From assembly GCA_041591915.1 (NCBI GenBank), contig JBFHRB010000063.1, positions 1 through 13,813 on the forward strand: a stretch of DNA of 13,813 nt. Direction: 5' to 3'. The notes under the pieces are model-generated. The model saw only the letters and a program-made list of their open reading frames with translations, was not told the DNA's origin and did no database searches. Source of the DNA: JBFHRB01 sp041591915. GTDB lineage: Bacteria > Actinomycetota > Nitriliruptoria > Nitriliruptorales > Nitriliruptoraceae. Position numbers and translations under genes: made by a program. Positions 13,422 through 13,813 of the stretch are shown piece after piece (the first letter of the stretch is position 1; each line of letters opens with the position of its first letter).

Positions 13422-13588
13422 CCGCCTGCCTCGTGGGAGGGACGTGGCGAAGCATCGACGCGCGACCTGATGTCAGGCTGTTCGCCTGCTGAAGTTCCCC
13501 TGAAGCCCTCGCCGACTTCAGTGGGGCTTCAGGCACACGAGCCCAGACTCCCGCCGTTCGCCCGATCACCCGTGCCGACGGAGCCGCG
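13422..13588. promoter_or_regulatory. Divergent promoter region of the pilB operon and receiver-like gene
   Basis: The 167-bp gap between two divergent start codons must hold promoters for both directions. Besides the four-half-site operator it contains a small dyad, CCTGA-TG-TCAGG (13466-13477). TGACAT on the minus strand lies 13 nt beyond the CTTCAG pair facing pilB, the same distance as between array and -10 at pilA, but the match to a -10 box is poor. No clear -10 is visible for the plus-strand gene. Confidence 0.45.
13489..13532. promoter_or_regulatory. Symmetric four-half-site operator between pilB and the divergent gene
   Basis: CTGAAG occurs at 13489-13494 and 13500-13505, and its complement CTTCAG at 13516-13521 and 13527-13532. 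Within each pair the starts are exactly 11 bp apart (5-bp spacers), and the two pairs are mirror images around a 10-bp centre. The inner CTGAAG and outer CTTCAG extend into a 10-bp perfect inverted repeat (13499-13508 with 13524-13533). A degenerate extra copy, CTGTTC, sits 11 bp further towards pilB (13478-13483). Each CTTCAG pair points towards one of the two divergent genes, so each may serve its own promoter. The same half-sites recur upstream of pilA. Confidence 0.7.
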
Positions 13589-13813
13589 ATGCCAGACCTC
13601 CGCCTCGACCCCGTGGCCGTGCTCTGCGATGCCCCCACGCTGCTGAGGAGCGCGCTCGAGCACACCCTCCGTGACGAGGGCTACGTCATCGGTGCCGTGA
13701 CGCACCGAGGGATCGACGTCGTCGAGCAGGCCGCACACCTGCAGCCCCAGCTGGTCGTCGCGAACCTCGCCCAGGCTGGTGCGCTCGGCGTCCGCCTGCT
13801 CGACGCGGTGAGG
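13589..13813 (+). CDS. Receiver-like domain protein, N-terminal fragment cut by window edge
   Basis: An ATG at 13589 with GGAG 5 nt upstream opens a frame of 75 codons to the window edge with strongly GC-rich third positions. The translated start VAVLCDAPTLLRSALEHTLR (8-27) and PQLVVANL (53-60) follow the beta1-alpha1 and beta3 pattern of a response-regulator receiver. Asp14 matches one of the acidic pocket residues. The phospho-acceptor position in beta3 appears to be Asn59 instead of Asp, so the domain may not be phosphorylated in the usual way. The output domain lies outside the window. It could be a DNA-binding response regulator or a CpaE/TadZ-like protein, which also has a degenerate receiver. 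The gene is divergent from pilB and shares its operator region, making it a candidate regulator of the pilus genes. Confidence 0.7.
   Translation, partial: MPDLRLDPVAVLCDAPTLLRSALEHTLRDEGYVIGAVTHRGIDVVEQAAHLQPQLVVANLAQAGALGVRLLDAVR

Noticed and set aside
11631..13646. 671-codon open frame on the plus strand
   Set aside because: It is the complement of pilB, which has all family motifs; the shadow has no recognisable domain.

Overview
The window is very GC-rich, densely packed bacterial DNA. The DnaK sequence, the SigE-like ECF sigma factor with a membrane partner, and the GC-rich third codon positions all point to a high-GC actinobacterium. The DnaK looks closer to deep-branching classes than to mycobacteria or streptomycetes, but this is an impression from sequence memory, not a placement.

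Layout. (1) Positions 1-2600: dnaK followed by a small heat-shock protein (hsp20), both on the minus strand, with a hairpin between them and a good promoter in front of dnaK. (2) 2460-3704: a divergent promoter region and, on the plus strand, a membrane diguanylate cyclase with an intact GGEEF active site and an RxxD inhibition site. It ends in a perfect 13-bp inverted repeat shared with the convergent neighbour. (3) 3719-5712, minus strand: an ECF sigma factor translationally coupled (ATGA) to a single-pass membrane protein with a large outer domain, the usual position of an anti-sigma or sensor protein. (4) 5822-13421, minus strand: a type IV pilus cluster in the order pilB, pilC, a PilV-like pilin, a PulJ-like pilin, a large PilX-like tip or minor pilin, the major pilin pilA, and the retraction ATPase pilT. 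The prepilin peptidase and pilMNO are not in the window. (5) 13589-13813, plus strand: the start of a divergent gene whose N-terminus resembles a receiver domain, cut by the window edge.

How the parts may work together. PilB carries an N-terminal pair of 24-residue motifs separated by 5 residues, the arrangement of the MshEN c-di-GMP-binding domain. The diguanylate cyclase nearby is therefore a plausible source of a signal controlling pilus extension. The most interesting non-coding signal is an unexplained operator family. CTGAAG/CTTCAG half-sites spaced exactly 11 bp apart form a symmetric four-site element between the pilB operon and the divergent receiver-like gene. A phased four-site array of the same half-site lies immediately upstream of the likely pilA promoter. 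In each case the CTTCAG direct repeats point towards the start of the gene they would control. This suggests one regulator, perhaps the divergent gene product, controlling pilus machinery and major pilin together.
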